Of a stretch of DNA of 64,000 nt, positions 8,635 through 18,095 are shown piece after piece. A program made the translations under genes and the position numbers. Each line of letters starts with the position of its first letter. Within the stretch, counting starts at the first letter, position 1. The notes under the pieces are model-generated. The model was not told the origin of the DNA and made no database searches. It worked only from the letters and a program-made list of their open reading frames with translations. Source of the stretch: Acidiphilium sp. C61 (lineage in GTDB: Bacteria > Pseudomonadota > Alphaproteobacteria > Acetobacterales > Acetobacteraceae); NCBI RefSeq assembly GCF_902712915.1, contig NZ_CACTIA010000005.1, positions 1,884,001 through 1,948,000 of the forward strand, written 5' to 3'.

Positions 8635-9449
8635 GCCGCCGCCCCGGTGAGAAATCCTTCGCGCCGGAGGCTCAGCCAGCCGGCCTTGCCGATGATGACG
8701 TGGTCGTGCAGCGTCACATCCAGCAGGGCAACGGCGCGTTGAACCTCCTTTGTCATCTCGATGTCGTCGCGCGAGGGAGAGGGATCGCCGCTCGGATGGT
8801 TGTGCACGATGATGAGCGCCGTTGCGCCCGTCTCGACCGTCCGCCGCACCACCTCGCGGACATAGACCGGTGTGTGGTTCACCGTCCCGCGCGAGGCGAC
8901 CTCGTCGGCCACCAGCCGGTTGCGGTTGTCGAGATACAGAACGCGGAACTGCTCCACCGTCTCGCGCGCCATGGCCATGGTGAGATAGTCGATCAGCAGC
9001 TCCCAGTTGTTGAGCAGCGGCGCGCTGGCCAGTTCGGTTCGCGCCAGACGGATGGCGGAGGCCTGCACCAGCTTGATCGCGGCGACGCTGTGCTGCCCGA
9101 GGCCCGGTGTTGCGAACAGTGTCTCCGGCGCGGCGGCGAGCACGCCGGCATAGGAGCCGAACCGGTTGATCAGCGCCTTGGCCAGCGGCTTGGTATCTCC
9201 CTTCTTGAAGGAGAGGAAAAGCAGCATCTCCAGCAACTCGTAATCGGCCAGCGACTCGGCGCCGCGGCCGAGCAGCCTGTCGCGCATCCGGCCGCGATGG
9301 CCCTGCGGCCCGGTGCTGGAAAACGGCGCATCCGGCGCCGGCGCTGGATCGAACGTGTCGCGTTCCGCCATCCCGCGCGGCCGCAGAGCGGCTTCGGGAA
9401 ACGCTCCGGCGTTGGGCCGGCGAATCGCGCGGAATAGTTTTTCCAGCAA
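8631..9449 (-). CDS. radC: RadC/YeeS-type JAB metalloprotein
   Basis: DNA-repair-associated protein of the RadC family, whose exact activity is unsettled. An N-terminal helix-hairpin-helix region (about residues 50-140, starting GHRGRMRDRLLGRG) precedes the JAB/MPN metal site HNHPSGD at 216-222 with a later Asp, the zinc ligand pattern of the family. The open frame starts at a TTG (9449) preceded by GAGGAAGG; an ATG at 9371 would remove 26 poorly conserved residues and is also possible. The gene overlaps comM, which fits a shared role in handling DNA, although experiments in other bacteria failed to show a clear repair defect for radC. Confidence 0.88.
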   Translation of the reverse strand: MLEKLFRAIRRPNAGAFPEAALRPRGMAERDTFDPAPAPDAPFSSTGPQGHRGRMRDRLLGRGAESLADYELLEMLLFLSFKKGDTKPLAKALINRFGSYAGVLAAAPETLFATPGLGQHSVAAIKLVQASAIRLARTELASAPLLNNWELLIDYLTMAMARETVEQFRVLYLDNRNRLVADEVASRGTVNHTPVYVREVVRRTVETGATALIIVHNHPSGDPSPSRDDIEMTKEVQRAVALLDVTLHDHVIIGKAGWLSLRREGFLTGAAA

Positions 9450-9638
9450 ATGCGCGAAACCTTCCTCAATAATACACGCGAAGGTTGAATATTAACGATT
9501 GATTGACCGGCTTGTCCAGTATCTTCCGATCCCTGGCTCATACCGGTGCGCGGGGATGGCTTGCGCCCCTGCGGGCGGCACAGATAGAAGATCGTCACGG
9601 TCGCCACCGGCGGCCGCCATCCAGCCCCGGAGACGTCC

Positions 9639-9989
9639 ATGAGCCGCATCATTCGCACCGAAGCGAACGAAATCCTTTCCAAAGCCGTCGAATATCATGG
9701 CTTCGTCTACACCCAGGGTGTGGTCGCGGCGGATCCCTCGGGCGACATCACGGCGCAGACCCGCGACGTTCTGGCCCAGATCGACGCGCTGCTCGAACAG
9801 CACGGCACCGACAACACGCGCCTTTTGCAGGCTCAGATCTGGCTGAAATCGATCGATGACCGCGCGGCGATGAACACGGTGTGGTCGGCCTGGCTGCCGG
9901 AGGGTAGTGCGCCCGTGCGCGCCTGTGTCGAGGCGAAGCTTGCCGACCCGCGCCTGCTGGTCGAGATCATGGTCGTCGCCTGCCGCTGA
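9639..9989 (+). CDS. RidA/YjgF-family protein (YoaB-like subgroup)
   Basis: Small cytoplasmic protein of 116 residues from the Rid family. RidA itself hydrolyses reactive enamine/imine intermediates of PLP enzymes, protecting other enzymes. The carboxylate-binding arginine is present as Arg-94 in APVRACVEAKLADP, next to the conserved Cys-96. The block YTQGVVAADPSGDI near residue 24 also fits. The fold is trimeric. Subgroups other than RidA itself often lack proven activity, so the deaminase role is a family inference. GGAG stands seven bases before the ATG. It is monocistronic, divergent from radC, and followed by a long hairpin. Confidence 0.8.
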   Translation: MSRIIRTEANEILSKAVEYHGFVYTQGVVAADPSGDITAQTRDVLAQIDALLEQHGTDNTRLLQAQIWLKSIDDRAAMNTVWSAWLPEGSAPVRACVEAKLADPRLLVEIMVVACR

Positions 9990-10324
9990 GCTTCGCTCAA
10001 ATTACCGAAAATTGCACTTCGCGCCGGGTGAATGCCAGATTTTCACCCGGCGTTAGCAATTTCGCGGTAAATTGATGTTTGTGACACCGGTGAAACATTA
10101 AATTCTCATCGTGTGTGACATTTTTGCTTGCCCCAAGGGTTGCATTAATCGCAGTCCCCCCGTAACAGGAATGCAAGTCATGCGTGGCTTGAAATAATTT
10201 TACGGGGTTTCTGCGTGGGTGATGTGCCTGTCGTCCCGAGCCAGAACGATCCCGCAGATGGCTGTTTGGATTGCGGTTTTTTTGTGTTCGATTGCGCCAT
10301 GGGGGTCGGAAAGGTGAACGAGGC
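9990..10324. other. 335-bp intergenic region with a large nested inverted repeat
   Basis: No open frame with coding character lies here. Two nested dyads occupy 9999-10073: an outer AT-rich pair (AAATTACCGAAAATTGC at 9999-10015 against GCAATTTCGCGGTAAATT at 10056-10073, imperfect) around an inner perfect 11-bp pair (CGCCGGGTGAA at 10022-10032, TTCACCCGGCG at 10042-10052). The rest is lower in GC than its surroundings and should contain the promoter of the CHAP gene, but no clear -35/-10 pair could be chosen. Confidence 0.6.
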
Positions 10325-11458
10325 ATGAGAACGTGCGTGACGAATTTGAATGGAGTGTTACGCATCGTCGGCGGCGTTTCGTCTGTCATGCTTTGCACGC
10401 AAATCGCTCATGCCAAGGCGACTCGTGTTATTGATGTCTCTGTAACACGGACCGCCAAGCCTCCCGTCCGCAAAGTCGCCGCCCGTCACATCCCCGTCCA
10501 TCACGCCAGTGCGCCAGCCGCACAGCCGGTCAAGATCCACCACGTTGCCGCTCATGTCGCAAAGCCGCATGTCGCCGTTGCCCACGTCGCGCCGGTCCGG
10601 CACACCGCCGTTCATGTTGCACAGCCGCATGTGGCTGTTGCCCATGTCGCGCCGGTCCAACACGCCGTCGTGCATGTCGCCCCGGCGCATCGCGAGATCG
10701 TGCACGCGGTTGTTCGCCATGTCGCCGCGCGTCATCCGGCTGAAGCGCATCATGTCGTTGTGCGTCATGTCGCTGAACGCCGCCCGGTGGAAGCACATCA
10801 CGCAGACGCACATCATGTCGTGATCCGCCACGTCGTCGAGCGCCGCCCGGTCGAGACGCATCACACTGTCATTCGTCACGTCGCAGCCCGCCGGATGGTC
10901 GACCATCCGCCGGTCGTTCACCATGTCGTGCTGCATGAAGCCCGCAGCTTCCGCGTGCACTATCCGCACCGGCTCGCCAGCAGCCATGGCGGCTATCGCT
11001 GGTGCGTGCCCTACGCCCGGGTTGCCTCGCATATCGACATCAAGGGCGATGCGTTCCTCTGGTGGGCCGAAGCGGCTGGCCGCTATGCCCGCGGCCACCG
11101 GCCCGAAGCGCGCGCGGTGCTCAACTTCCGCCCGACCGGCCGCATGCCGCTTGGCCATGTTGCCGTCGTCGCGAAGGTGATCAACAGCCGTGAGGTTCTG
11201 GTCAACCAGGCGAACTGGATCCCCGATACCGTCTCCCACGACGTTCCGGTGATCGATGTCTCACCGCACAACAACTGGACTGAGGTGAGGGTCGCAATCG
11301 GAAACGGCCGGTTCGGCACGCCCTATCCGACCTACGGGTTCATTTACGACCAGGCGCCGAGCAACGTTGTCTACGCCAGCAATGGCGGTACTGAAGTTGC
11401 CGAGGCGCCGGTTGCCCACAAGATCCGCCTGACCGCGCCGAACCGCAAGCTGCGCTGA
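10325..11458 (+). CDS. Secreted CHAP-domain peptidoglycan hydrolase with a His/Val/Ala repeat region
   Basis: A 377-residue exported protein: a signal-like hydrophobic stretch ends near Ala-30, a His-rich low-complexity region covers about residues 55-215, then a CHAP domain follows. The predicted nucleophile is Cys-227 (RWCVPYARVAS) and the catalytic histidine His-278 (LGHVAVVAKV), the standard order for CHAP amidases/endopeptidases that cut peptide stems of the wall. The repeat region holds two near-identical 20-residue units (79-98 and 99-118) and three shorter units of the type RHVAERRPVE. The function of the His-rich part is unknown; metal binding or wall attachment are possible. ATG 10325 is taken because AAAGG and GAGG precede it and because the signal peptide begins there. 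Confidence 0.82.
   Translation: MRTCVTNLNGVLRIVGGVSSVMLCTQIAHAKATRVIDVSVTRTAKPPVRKVAARHIPVHHASAPAAQPVKIHHVAAHVAKPHVAVAHVAPVRHTAVHVAQPHVAVAHVAPVQHAVVHVAPAHREIVHAVVRHVAARHPAEAHHVVVRHVAERRPVEAHHADAHHVVIRHVVERRPVETHHTVIRHVAARRMVDHPPVVHHVVLHEARSFRVHYPHRLASSHGGYRWCVPYARVASHIDIKGDAFLWWAEAAGRYARGHRPEARAVLNFRPTGRMPLGHVAVVAKVINSREVLVNQANWIPDTVSHDVPVIDVSPHNNWTEVRVAIGNGRFGTPYPTYGFIYDQAPSNVVYASNGGTEVAEAPVAHKIRLTAPNRKLR
10559..10678 (+). repeat. Two tandem 60-bp coding repeats in the CHAP gene
   Basis: The DNA for residues 79-98 and 99-118 is a direct duplication differing at only a few bases; both units encode the core PHVAVAHVAPV. Recent duplication or slippage is the simplest reading. Confidence 0.75.
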
Positions 11459-11470
11459 TCGCGCCGCGTT

Positions 11471-12286
11471 TCAGCCCGGCATGTGCCGGGCCAGGGCAAG
11501 AAAATCTTCCGGCGTCAGGGTTTCCGCCCGGCGAGATGGGTCGATCCCCACTGATTCAGCCAATGCTGCGCCGCCTAGCGCCTTCAGCGAGCCCCGTAGC
11601 ATCTTGCGCCGCTGGCCGAATGCCGCTGCGCTCACCCGTTCCACCCTTGCCAGCAGCGCGGCCGGCAACTGGTCTTCGTGTGGCACCAGCCTGACAATGG
11701 CAGAATCCACCTTTGGCGGCGGTGAAAACGCGCCCGGCGGCAGCGTGAGCACGATCGCGCCGCGCACCGTCAGTGCCGCCAGCACCGCGAGACGACCGTA
11801 AGCCGCACTGCCCGGGGCGGCCACGATTCGCTCCGCGACCTCGCGCTGGAACATCAATGTCATCGAACGGAATTCCGCCGCCTGGTGCAGCCAGCGGAGC
11901 AGCATCGCCGTGCCGGCGTTATAGGGCAGGTTGGCGACGATCGCCCGCGGTCCTGGCACCTCGGCGGCAAGATCGATGTCGAGCGCATCCCCCTGGATGA
12001 TCCGCAGCCGTCCCGGATATGCCGTCACGAGTTCCGTCACTGCCCCTACCGCGCGCGGATCGAGCTCGATCGCCGTCACGCTGGCAGCGCCGCTGGCCAG
12101 TAGCGCCCGCGTCAGCCCGCCTGGGCCGGGGCCGACCTCGATCACGTTCACCCCGTCGAGCGGCCCGGCCAGCCGCGCGATCCGCGCCAGCAGGTCGGGG
12201 TCGAGCAGGAAGTGCTGGCCGAGTGCCCGCTTCGCCGAAAGCCCGTGCCGCGCGATCACGTCGCGCAGCGGTGGCATCTCGCTCAT
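11471..12286 (-). CDS. rsmA: 16S rRNA dimethyladenosine transferase RsmA (KsgA)
   Basis: Dimethylates two adjacent adenosines in the 3' hairpin of 16S rRNA (A1518 and A1519 in E. coli numbering) with S-adenosylmethionine, a late step of 30S maturation. The 271-residue protein has the SAM-binding motif [10 protein letters not shown] at 50-59, the acidic loop IELDPR near 75, and the catalytic NLPYN at 119-123. The characteristic FQREVAERI follows. It is the last gene of the long minus-strand unit; its ATG overlaps the surA stop as ATGA. In E. coli pdxA separates surA from rsmA, but here the two are joined directly. Confidence 0.96.
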   Translation of the reverse strand: MSEMPPLRDVIARHGLSAKRALGQHFLLDPDLLARIARLAGPLDGVNVIEVGPGPGGLTRALLASGAASVTAIELDPRAVGAVTELVTAYPGRLRIIQGDALDIDLAAEVPGPRAIVANLPYNAGTAMLLRWLHQAAEFRSMTLMFQREVAERIVAAPGSAAYGRLAVLAALTVRGAIVLTLPPGAFSPPPKVDSAIVRLVPHEDQLPAALLARVERVSAAAFGQRRKMLRGSLKALGGAALAESVGIDPSRRAETLTPEDFLALARHMPG

Positions 12287-13569
12287 GACGCGCTGTGGAA
12301 GGTCCGGATCACGGCATTGCGGTGCAGCGTATCCATCAGCCGCTGCGATTCCAGCGATACCCGCCGGTTGATCAGCATCTCCGCGATCGTCTTGCTGTCC
12401 GGCAGGCCGATCTTCACTGTCTGCCGCTTGCAGACCATGACGATGGCGATCCCCTTGCTGGAGACCAGCGGCTGGCTGGCCTGGCCCAGCGGCAGGGTGG
12501 CGAGAAGCTGGCGGAATGCCGCCGGGCGAACCGTCGTGAGATCCACCGGGCCGGGATTCGATTTCTGCACATTCCCCGCCGCCGCGTTCGCCGCCTCGAC
12601 ATCGGCGCAGCTATGCAGCGAACCACGCACCGCATTTGCGTGCTGCAACACGCCGAGCTGCTGCGCGTTCGGCTGGCCGCCGGCAAAGGGGGTGGCGAAG
12701 GGCAGGAACGCCTCGCGGATCGACAGTTCGGTCTTGTCGCCCTCGCCGAACTTGCGGATCCCGAGCTGGTTGACGATCTCGAAACCGCCCGCTACCCGCA
12801 CCGGATCGCTGATTGCCCCGACCGGCATCTGCTCGACAATGCGCCGCACTGCCGGATCGAGCAGATCCGGCTCCACCCAGCCTCGGTCGCCGCCGGTCAG
12901 CGCGCTTTGCCCCTGGCTGAACTGCGCCGCAACCACCGGGAACGCCGCCCCGCCGCGCAGCTGCCGGATCACCACATCGGCAAAATGTCGTGCTCCCGCC
13001 GCATCCTGCGGGTTTTCCACCGGGATGAAGATTTCCGCGATGTGATACTGCGTCGTGCCGATTTGCCGCTTCATCGCCGCCGCTTCCGCGGCAATGTCTT
13101 CCGGTGTCGGCCGCAGATCGGCGCCGAGCTTCTTGCGCAGCACATCGGTCCAGCCGATCTGGGTGCGGAACTGGTTGACCAGCGTCGAGAGCGGCACCCC
13201 GGCGGCGGCGAGCTTCTTCTGCAACGTGCCGGGCGGCAGGTGGTTCGCCGCATTCACCCGCTGCAACGCGGCGGCGATCTTGTCCTCCGGCACCACCACC
13301 TTGTTCTGTTCGATTGCCTGCAACTGCAGGGCCTGGTCGATCAGTTCGCGGGTGATCTGCGGACGGAGCCGCTGGAGCGTGTCCGATCCGGTCGGCAGGC
13401 CGGCGGAGAGGGCGAAGAGCCGCGTGCGCGCAGCGACATCGGCATTGGTGATGACGGTGCCATTCACCACGGCGGCGATGCTCGCGGTTTGCGCGCGCGC
13501 CGGCGTTCCGGGTGCGAGCAGGCCTGCGGCAAGGCCGATCAGGGCCGCGTAAGAGACGAACGATTTCAT
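12283..13569 (-). CDS. surA: Periplasmic chaperone/peptidyl-prolyl isomerase SurA
   Basis: SurA escorts outer-membrane proteins, including LptD, across the periplasm. The 428-residue precursor has a signal peptide cut after about residue 26 (TPARA). The SurA N-terminal domain covers about 27-165 and one parvulin (PPIC) domain about 174-270 ([10 protein letters not shown] to [10 protein letters not shown]). The second parvulin domain of E. coli SurA seems replaced by a diverged segment, as in many alphaproteobacteria. The ATG at 13569 overlaps the lptD stop (ATGA). A longer frame upstream lies inside lptD and is ignored. Confidence 0.93.
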   Translation of the reverse strand: MKSFVSYAALIGLAAGLLAPGTPARAQTASIAAVVNGTVITNADVAARTRLFALSAGLPTGSDTLQRLRPQITRELIDQALQLQAIEQNKVVVPEDKIAAALQRVNAANHLPPGTLQKKLAAAGVPLSTLVNQFRTQIGWTDVLRKKLGADLRPTPEDIAAEAAAMKRQIGTTQYHIAEIFIPVENPQDAAGARHFADVVIRQLRGGAAFPVVAAQFSQGQSALTGGDRGWVEPDLLDPAVRRIVEQMPVGAISDPVRVAGGFEIVNQLGIRKFGEGDKTELSIREAFLPFATPFAGGQPNAQQLGVLQHANAVRGSLHSCADVEAANAAAGNVQKSNPGPVDLTTVRPAAFRQLLATLPLGQASQPLVSSKGIAIVMVCKRQTVKIGLPDSKTIAEMLINRRVSLESQRLMDTLHRNAVIRTFHSAS

Positions 13570-15806
13570 AGGGCGCTGAATCCGATATTCCCGAGTGTCT
13601 TGAGCGTGACGGTGATCAGCAGCGTCGTCGTGCCGTGATCGTAGTTGTAGGAGGTGAAGTTGCGATAGAAATTGAAGCTCACGGCGGTGCACTCGTTCTG
13701 CCAGACGGCGCCGATCGTGGCATTGTCGAACCGGCCGGTGGCAAGATTGCGCTGCACCCCGGCCGAGATCGACCAGTGCGGCACCAGCGTGGTCGAAACG
13801 CCGAGCGTCACTTCCCGCTGCGCCACGAAATACTGAGCGGGAGGCGTGGCCGACTGGGTGAACAGCGAATAGGGGTTGGTCGTACTGTAGAAATACCCGG
13901 CCGAGGCGCGCAGGCTGGGCGGCCCGAAGGTCGCATAGCTGTCGATCATCTGGGTGGAGAGATCGCGATGCGACAGCCGGGTGCGGTAGGTCAGGCTGAG
14001 CCAGCGCGCCGGCGCGATCGTCGCCCGCCCCACCACGTCCGAATAGTGCCCGCCGAGCCCGCTCTCCGCCGGATAAAGCTTCGAGGTTTCAAAAGCGTAG
14101 GACTGGCCGATCATCCCGCTCGCCGAGGCGCCGCCCGGCAAAAGCCAGCTCCCCTGTAGCGCGTAGTCGACCCGTGCGCCGCCGGCGAAACGGTCGATAC
14201 CGCCAAAGCGTTGCAGGCTGAACAGGTTCGCGTCGGTAAACTGGAAGTCGAGACTGTCCTCGTTCGGGATCGTCGTCGTCTGTCCGAGCCCGTAGACCGG
14301 TGCAGCCACCAGCTGCACCCGCGGCTCGATGATCTGGGTGCCCCAGCGTCCGGCGTCGCGCTCCAGCGGCCAGGCGAACGACACTGCGCCGATCGGGATC
14401 GCGCGTGCGGTCTGCGATGTGGTGAGCGGCGAGTAGTTCGGCTGCAGGTTGAGCTTGTCCGCCGAATACCCGGCGGCGATCAGCCGCACCCGCGCGTCCA
14501 CCAGCAGCCCGTCCGGCCCCTGCCGCGGCAGGTCGTAATTCGCGATCATCGCGACGCGCCGCGTCTGCGTGCCGACCTGGCGCAGGACATTGAAGGCGTT
14601 GGCGGTGAGCGAGAACCGCCCGCCCCAGCTGTCCGCCTGCCCGTCATAGCTGTAGCGGGCATAGGGCAGCACGATCGGCAGCCGGTTCTGGCTGATCGAA
14701 GCGACGAGACCCTGGTAGGTCTCCGCCTCGATCCGCGCGTAGGAACCGCGGCCGAACCCTTCCAGCCAGGCGTTGGACGCGAGGTAGGCGAGGTTGGGCA
14801 GATACCGGAAATCGTTGAGATACTGCGCGCTCGATGTGCGGTTATAGCTGAAGCCGGCGCGCCAGGAGCGGTTGAGGTCGAACGTGCCGTTGGCGAAGAT
14901 CGAGTCGGAAATCCCGCCGCGGTCGGCATAGCGGTCGTGCCCGCCGGAGACGTTGACGCTCAGCTTGCCGTCATTGAAGGCCCGGCGATATTTCAGGTCG
15001 AGCACCGGCCCCGCCTTGGTCGCGACGATCGGGACGATCGTCACGTCCTGGCTCTTGCCGAGATCCCAGAAATACGGTGTGGCGATGAAGCTGCCGACAT
15101 GGGTCGAGCCGCCGAAACTCGGGATCAGCAGCCCGCTCTGCCGCTTCACCGAAGGGTCGGGCTGGGAGAGATAGGGCAGCCAGAACACCGGCACGCCATA
15201 AATCTGGATCTGCGCGTCGTGATACTCGATCACCTTGTGCTGCAGGTCTTCCACCGCCTGGCGGGCGCGGATCTGCCACAGCGGCGGCGCCGTCGGGTCG
15301 CTCTTGCAGAGATTGCAGGTGGAATAGACCGGCTTGGAAAGTTCCTCGATCACCCCGCCATAGCGCCGCGCGCCGTTCGCCACCATGCGGCCGTTCTGCG
15401 CGAGGATCGACGCCACGTCGTGCAGCACCGCGTTCTTCATGCCCTGCGACAGAGCGGCATGGCGCGCGAACACCACCGCGCCGTCCGGCTCGATCATCAC
15501 CACATGACCGGACGCGACCGCCGTATTGTGCCGCCGGTCGATCTCGACGCGGTCGGCCTGCAGCACGTGGCCGTCCTGCCACGCCTCGACATGGCCGGCG
15601 GCGACGACGATGCCGGTGCCGTGGTCATAGGAAACCCGGTCGGCGAGAAAGGTGACGGGGGCCGATTTCGAAACCGGCGTCTGCGGTCCGGCGACCAGTG
15701 CGGCCATCTGCGCGCGCGCGGCCGTGGCCGCCAGCATCGTTCCGGCAATCCCGATCCCGATGCGTCGGCGCAATCCTGCGCGGCGGCGTTGCTGGGCCTC
15801 TTTCAT
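13566..15806 (-). CDS. lptD: LPS-assembly outer-membrane protein LptD
   Basis: LptD is the beta-barrel that inserts LPS into the outer leaflet. The 746-residue precursor has a signal peptide ending near Ala-32, an OstA/LptA-like jellyroll at about 45-130 (blocks RVSYDHGTGIVVAAGHVEAW and ADRVEIDRRHNTAVASGHV), and a long barrel region ending with alternating hydrophobic residues. A CNLC pair near residue 165 may take part in disulfides. It starts three bases after lptG ends and overlaps surA, its own folding chaperone, by four bases. Length matches alphaproteobacterial LptD. Confidence 0.95.
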   Translation of the reverse strand: MKEAQQRRRAGLRRRIGIGIAGTMLAATAARAQMAALVAGPQTPVSKSAPVTFLADRVSYDHGTGIVVAAGHVEAWQDGHVLQADRVEIDRRHNTAVASGHVVMIEPDGAVVFARHAALSQGMKNAVLHDVASILAQNGRMVANGARRYGGVIEELSKPVYSTCNLCKSDPTAPPLWQIRARQAVEDLQHKVIEYHDAQIQIYGVPVFWLPYLSQPDPSVKRQSGLLIPSFGGSTHVGSFIATPYFWDLGKSQDVTIVPIVATKAGPVLDLKYRRAFNDGKLSVNVSGGHDRYADRGGISDSIFANGTFDLNRSWRAGFSYNRTSSAQYLNDFRYLPNLAYLASNAWLEGFGRGSYARIEAETYQGLVASISQNRLPIVLPYARYSYDGQADSWGGRFSLTANAFNVLRQVGTQTRRVAMIANYDLPRQGPDGLLVDARVRLIAAGYSADKLNLQPNYSPLTTSQTARAIPIGAVSFAWPLERDAGRWGTQIIEPRVQLVAAPVYGLGQTTTIPNEDSLDFQFTDANLFSLQRFGGIDRFAGGARVDYALQGSWLLPGGASASGMIGQSYAFETSKLYPAESGLGGHYSDVVGRATIAPARWLSLTYRTRLSHRDLSTQMIDSYATFGPPSLRASAGYFYSTTNPYSLFTQSATPPAQYFVAQREVTLGVSTTLVPHWSISAGVQRNLATGRFDNATIGAVWQNECTAVSFNFYRNFTSYNYDHGTTTLLITVTLKTLGNIGFSAL

Positions 15807-15809
15807 GCT

Positions 15810-16940
15810 TCAGCCATCCTCCAGATGGAGCAACAAGGCAAGCGCCAGCATCAGCCCGGCGGCGGCCGGCGCCCATGCCGCGAGGCCGACCGGCAGCGCC
15901 CCGGATTTGCCGAGCTGGGCCGCCACCTCCGACAGCATGAACAGCAGGAAGCCGCAGCCCACCCCGGCCCCGATCATCTGGATCGCCCCGCCCCGCCGCG
16001 ATGGCCGCATCGAGAACCCGGCGGCTACAAGCACCATCGTCGCGCAGAGCAGCGGCAGCGCCAGGAGCTGCTGGAACGCCAGCTCGTGCGGCGCCGCCGG
16101 AAAGCCCGACCGGCGCAGCAGCCGGATGAAGCCCGGCAGCGCCCAGAACGACAGCGCGCTCGGGCTGGCGAAGCTCTCCTGCACCCGGCTCGCCGTCAGC
16201 GTCGTCGGAATCCGCAGTTCCGGCACCGCGCGCGGCGCATGCTCCGGGGTCAGGATCCGGGCCGTCTCGAAGCGCCAGTAGCCGGGCTCCAGCTGCCCGC
16301 CCGCCGCCTCGATCCGCTGGCGCAGCGTCGTTCGCGCCGATATCTGCAAGACCGTGACATGGCCGGTCACCAGCACCTTGCCGTGCAGGTGAACGCTGTT
16401 CGCATGCAGGATCGCGATGCCGCCCTTGCCCGCCGCCGGGTCGGCCTGGCGCAGCCACAGCTGCCCGCCCTGCAGCGAGAGCGGCCCGCCGCCGATCCCG
16501 AGATACGATGAATAGAGCGCCTCGGCGCGGGCGAACATGACCGCCGAAATCGGGCTGATCGCGGTGGTGCCGAGCACGCCGATCAGCGCTGCGGCCGCCA
16601 CCGGCAGGGCAAGGAACTGCCAGGCCGAGGTGCCGGTGGCCCGCGCGACGACCAGCTCCGAGCTGCGTGTCAGCCGCCAGAAGGCGAAAATCCCGCCAAG
16701 CAGCACGGCGAAGGGCAGGATTCTCATCCCGAGCCAGGGCACCCGCAGGACCTCCAGCGCCAGCATCCGCCAGAACGTCGCCTGCGGCTTGTCGGCCGAC
16801 TGACGCAGCAGGTCGAGGAAATCGAACAGCGATCCCACCGCCGTCAGCCCCGCCTGCATCGCGATCACGGCAACGACGAAGCGCCGGCCGATATAGAGCG
16901 AGAGCGTGAGCGGCGGCAGCCAGTTCCGCAGGCGGATCAT
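15810..16940 (-). CDS. lptG: LPS export ABC transporter permease LptG
   Basis: One of the two permeases of the LptB2FG complex that pulls LPS from the inner membrane onto the LptA bridge. The 376-residue protein has the YjgP/YjgQ layout: three membrane helices at the start (to about 125), a periplasmic jellyroll (about 130-265), and three helices at the end. It shares a four-base ATGA overlap with lptF, indicating coupled translation and likely equal stoichiometry. The ATPase LptB and bridge proteins LptA and LptC are not in the window. Confidence 0.93.
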   Translation of the reverse strand: MIRLRNWLPPLTLSLYIGRRFVVAVIAMQAGLTAVGSLFDFLDLLRQSADKPQATFWRMLALEVLRVPWLGMRILPFAVLLGGIFAFWRLTRSSELVVARATGTSAWQFLALPVAAAALIGVLGTTAISPISAVMFARAEALYSSYLGIGGGPLSLQGGQLWLRQADPAAGKGGIAILHANSVHLHGKVLVTGHVTVLQISARTTLRQRIEAAGGQLEPGYWRFETARILTPEHAPRAVPELRIPTTLTASRVQESFASPSALSFWALPGFIRLLRRSGFPAAPHELAFQQLLALPLLCATMVLVAAGFSMRPSRRGGAIQMIGAGVGCGFLLFMLSEVAAQLGKSGALPVGLAAWAPAAAGLMLALALLLHLEDG

Positions 16941-18058
16941 GCGATTGCCTCGCGCAGCCGCCGCACGCCCCGCAGCAGCAGCCCGAGCCCGGCCAGCGCC
17001 GGCCCCAGCGTCACCACGAAGATCAGCGGGATCAGCGCATTCTGCCGCGCCGCCAGGGTCTCGACGCCGAGTTCAACCGCAACCAGCCCCATCACCCCGA
17101 AAACCGCCGCGACCAGTGCCGCCGTCCCGCCCTGCCGGCGGAACGGACTGCGCAGCACCGCGAGCAGCGCCAGCACCGCGTAGGACAGCACGGCGAAGGG
17201 CGAGGCGATCCGCCGCCACGCCTCTTCCCGCCAGCGCCGCCGCACCTCCGGGGCGATCTGCGCCGCGTCCGGGTGGAGCAGCTGCGCCATCGTCGCCTCC
17301 GAGGTCTTCGGCGCCAGATGCACGGTGCCGCCGCGTGGCTTGGCGAGGCTGATGAGATTGCGGTCGAAACTGAGGATGTTGAGCTGCCCGGTCTTGGGGT
17401 CGAGCTGCTCGCGCGAGCCGTCGCGCAGCAGCACTGCCGGGCCGTCCGCGCTCTCGATCAGCCGTCCGCTGCGGGCAAGGATCGTCGCCGGCTCGCCCTT
17501 CTGCCGCGCATCCTGGATGATGATGCCGTGCAGCACCTGGTCGGGGTCGCGCCGCTGCACGTAGACCGTGACATGCCCCGGAATCGCGGTGAACACGCCG
17601 GGCTCCAGCAGGAAGGCGGCGACCTGGTTGCGGATCACCGACTCGAAGCTGGTGAATTTTGCGAGCGTCGAGGGCACCAGCCACAGGTTGAGCGTCCAGC
17701 AGGCCAGCGTGGTCAGCGTCGCCAGCGCGAGCGCCGGCCGCGCGATCGCGGCATCCGACATGCCGCTGGCCCGCATCACCGTCAGCTCGCGGTCGGCGGC
17801 GAGCCGCGCATAGACGAACAGGATCACGATGAAACACGTGATCGGCAGGATCACCGCGACGAAGCTCGGCACCAGCAGCCCGGTCAGGTGCAGGAAGACG
17901 AACGGCGACAGCCCGTGCTGGATGATCATCTGGATGAAGCGCAGCGACTGCGTCAGCCACACCAGCGCGACGAGCCCGAGCGTCGAGACGGCCAGCCCGA
18001 TGAGGAGCTGGCGGAACACGTAGCGGTCCAGCCGGGTTGGGGTCAGCAGGGCAAGCAT
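16937..18058 (-). CDS. lptF: LPS export ABC transporter permease LptF
   Basis: Partner permease of LptG. The 373-residue protein begins LTPTRLDRYVFRQLLIGL, the usual LptF opening, with the same three-helix/jellyroll/three-helix plan as LptG. The ATG at 18058 is preferred because it places this conserved opening at the N-terminus; a TTG at 18094 would add 12 unconserved residues. It follows pdxJ with a 37-base gap, the largest within this gene string, so a secondary promoter here is possible though none is evident. Confidence 0.93.
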   Translation of the reverse strand: MLALLTPTRLDRYVFRQLLIGLAVSTLGLVALVWLTQSLRFIQMIIQHGLSPFVFLHLTGLLVPSFVAVILPITCFIVILFVYARLAADRELTVMRASGMSDAAIARPALALATLTTLACWTLNLWLVPSTLAKFTSFESVIRNQVAAFLLEPGVFTAIPGHVTVYVQRRDPDQVLHGIIIQDARQKGEPATILARSGRLIESADGPAVLLRDGSREQLDPKTGQLNILSFDRNLISLAKPRGGTVHLAPKTSEATMAQLLHPDAAQIAPEVRRRWREEAWRRIASPFAVLSYAVLALLAVLRSPFRRQGGTAALVAAVFGVMGLVAVELGVETLAARQNALIPLIFVVTLGPALAGLGLLLRGVRRLREAIA

Positions 18059-18095
18059 TGCCGGTCTTTTGGCGGTGGGCCGCGTCAATGGCAAG

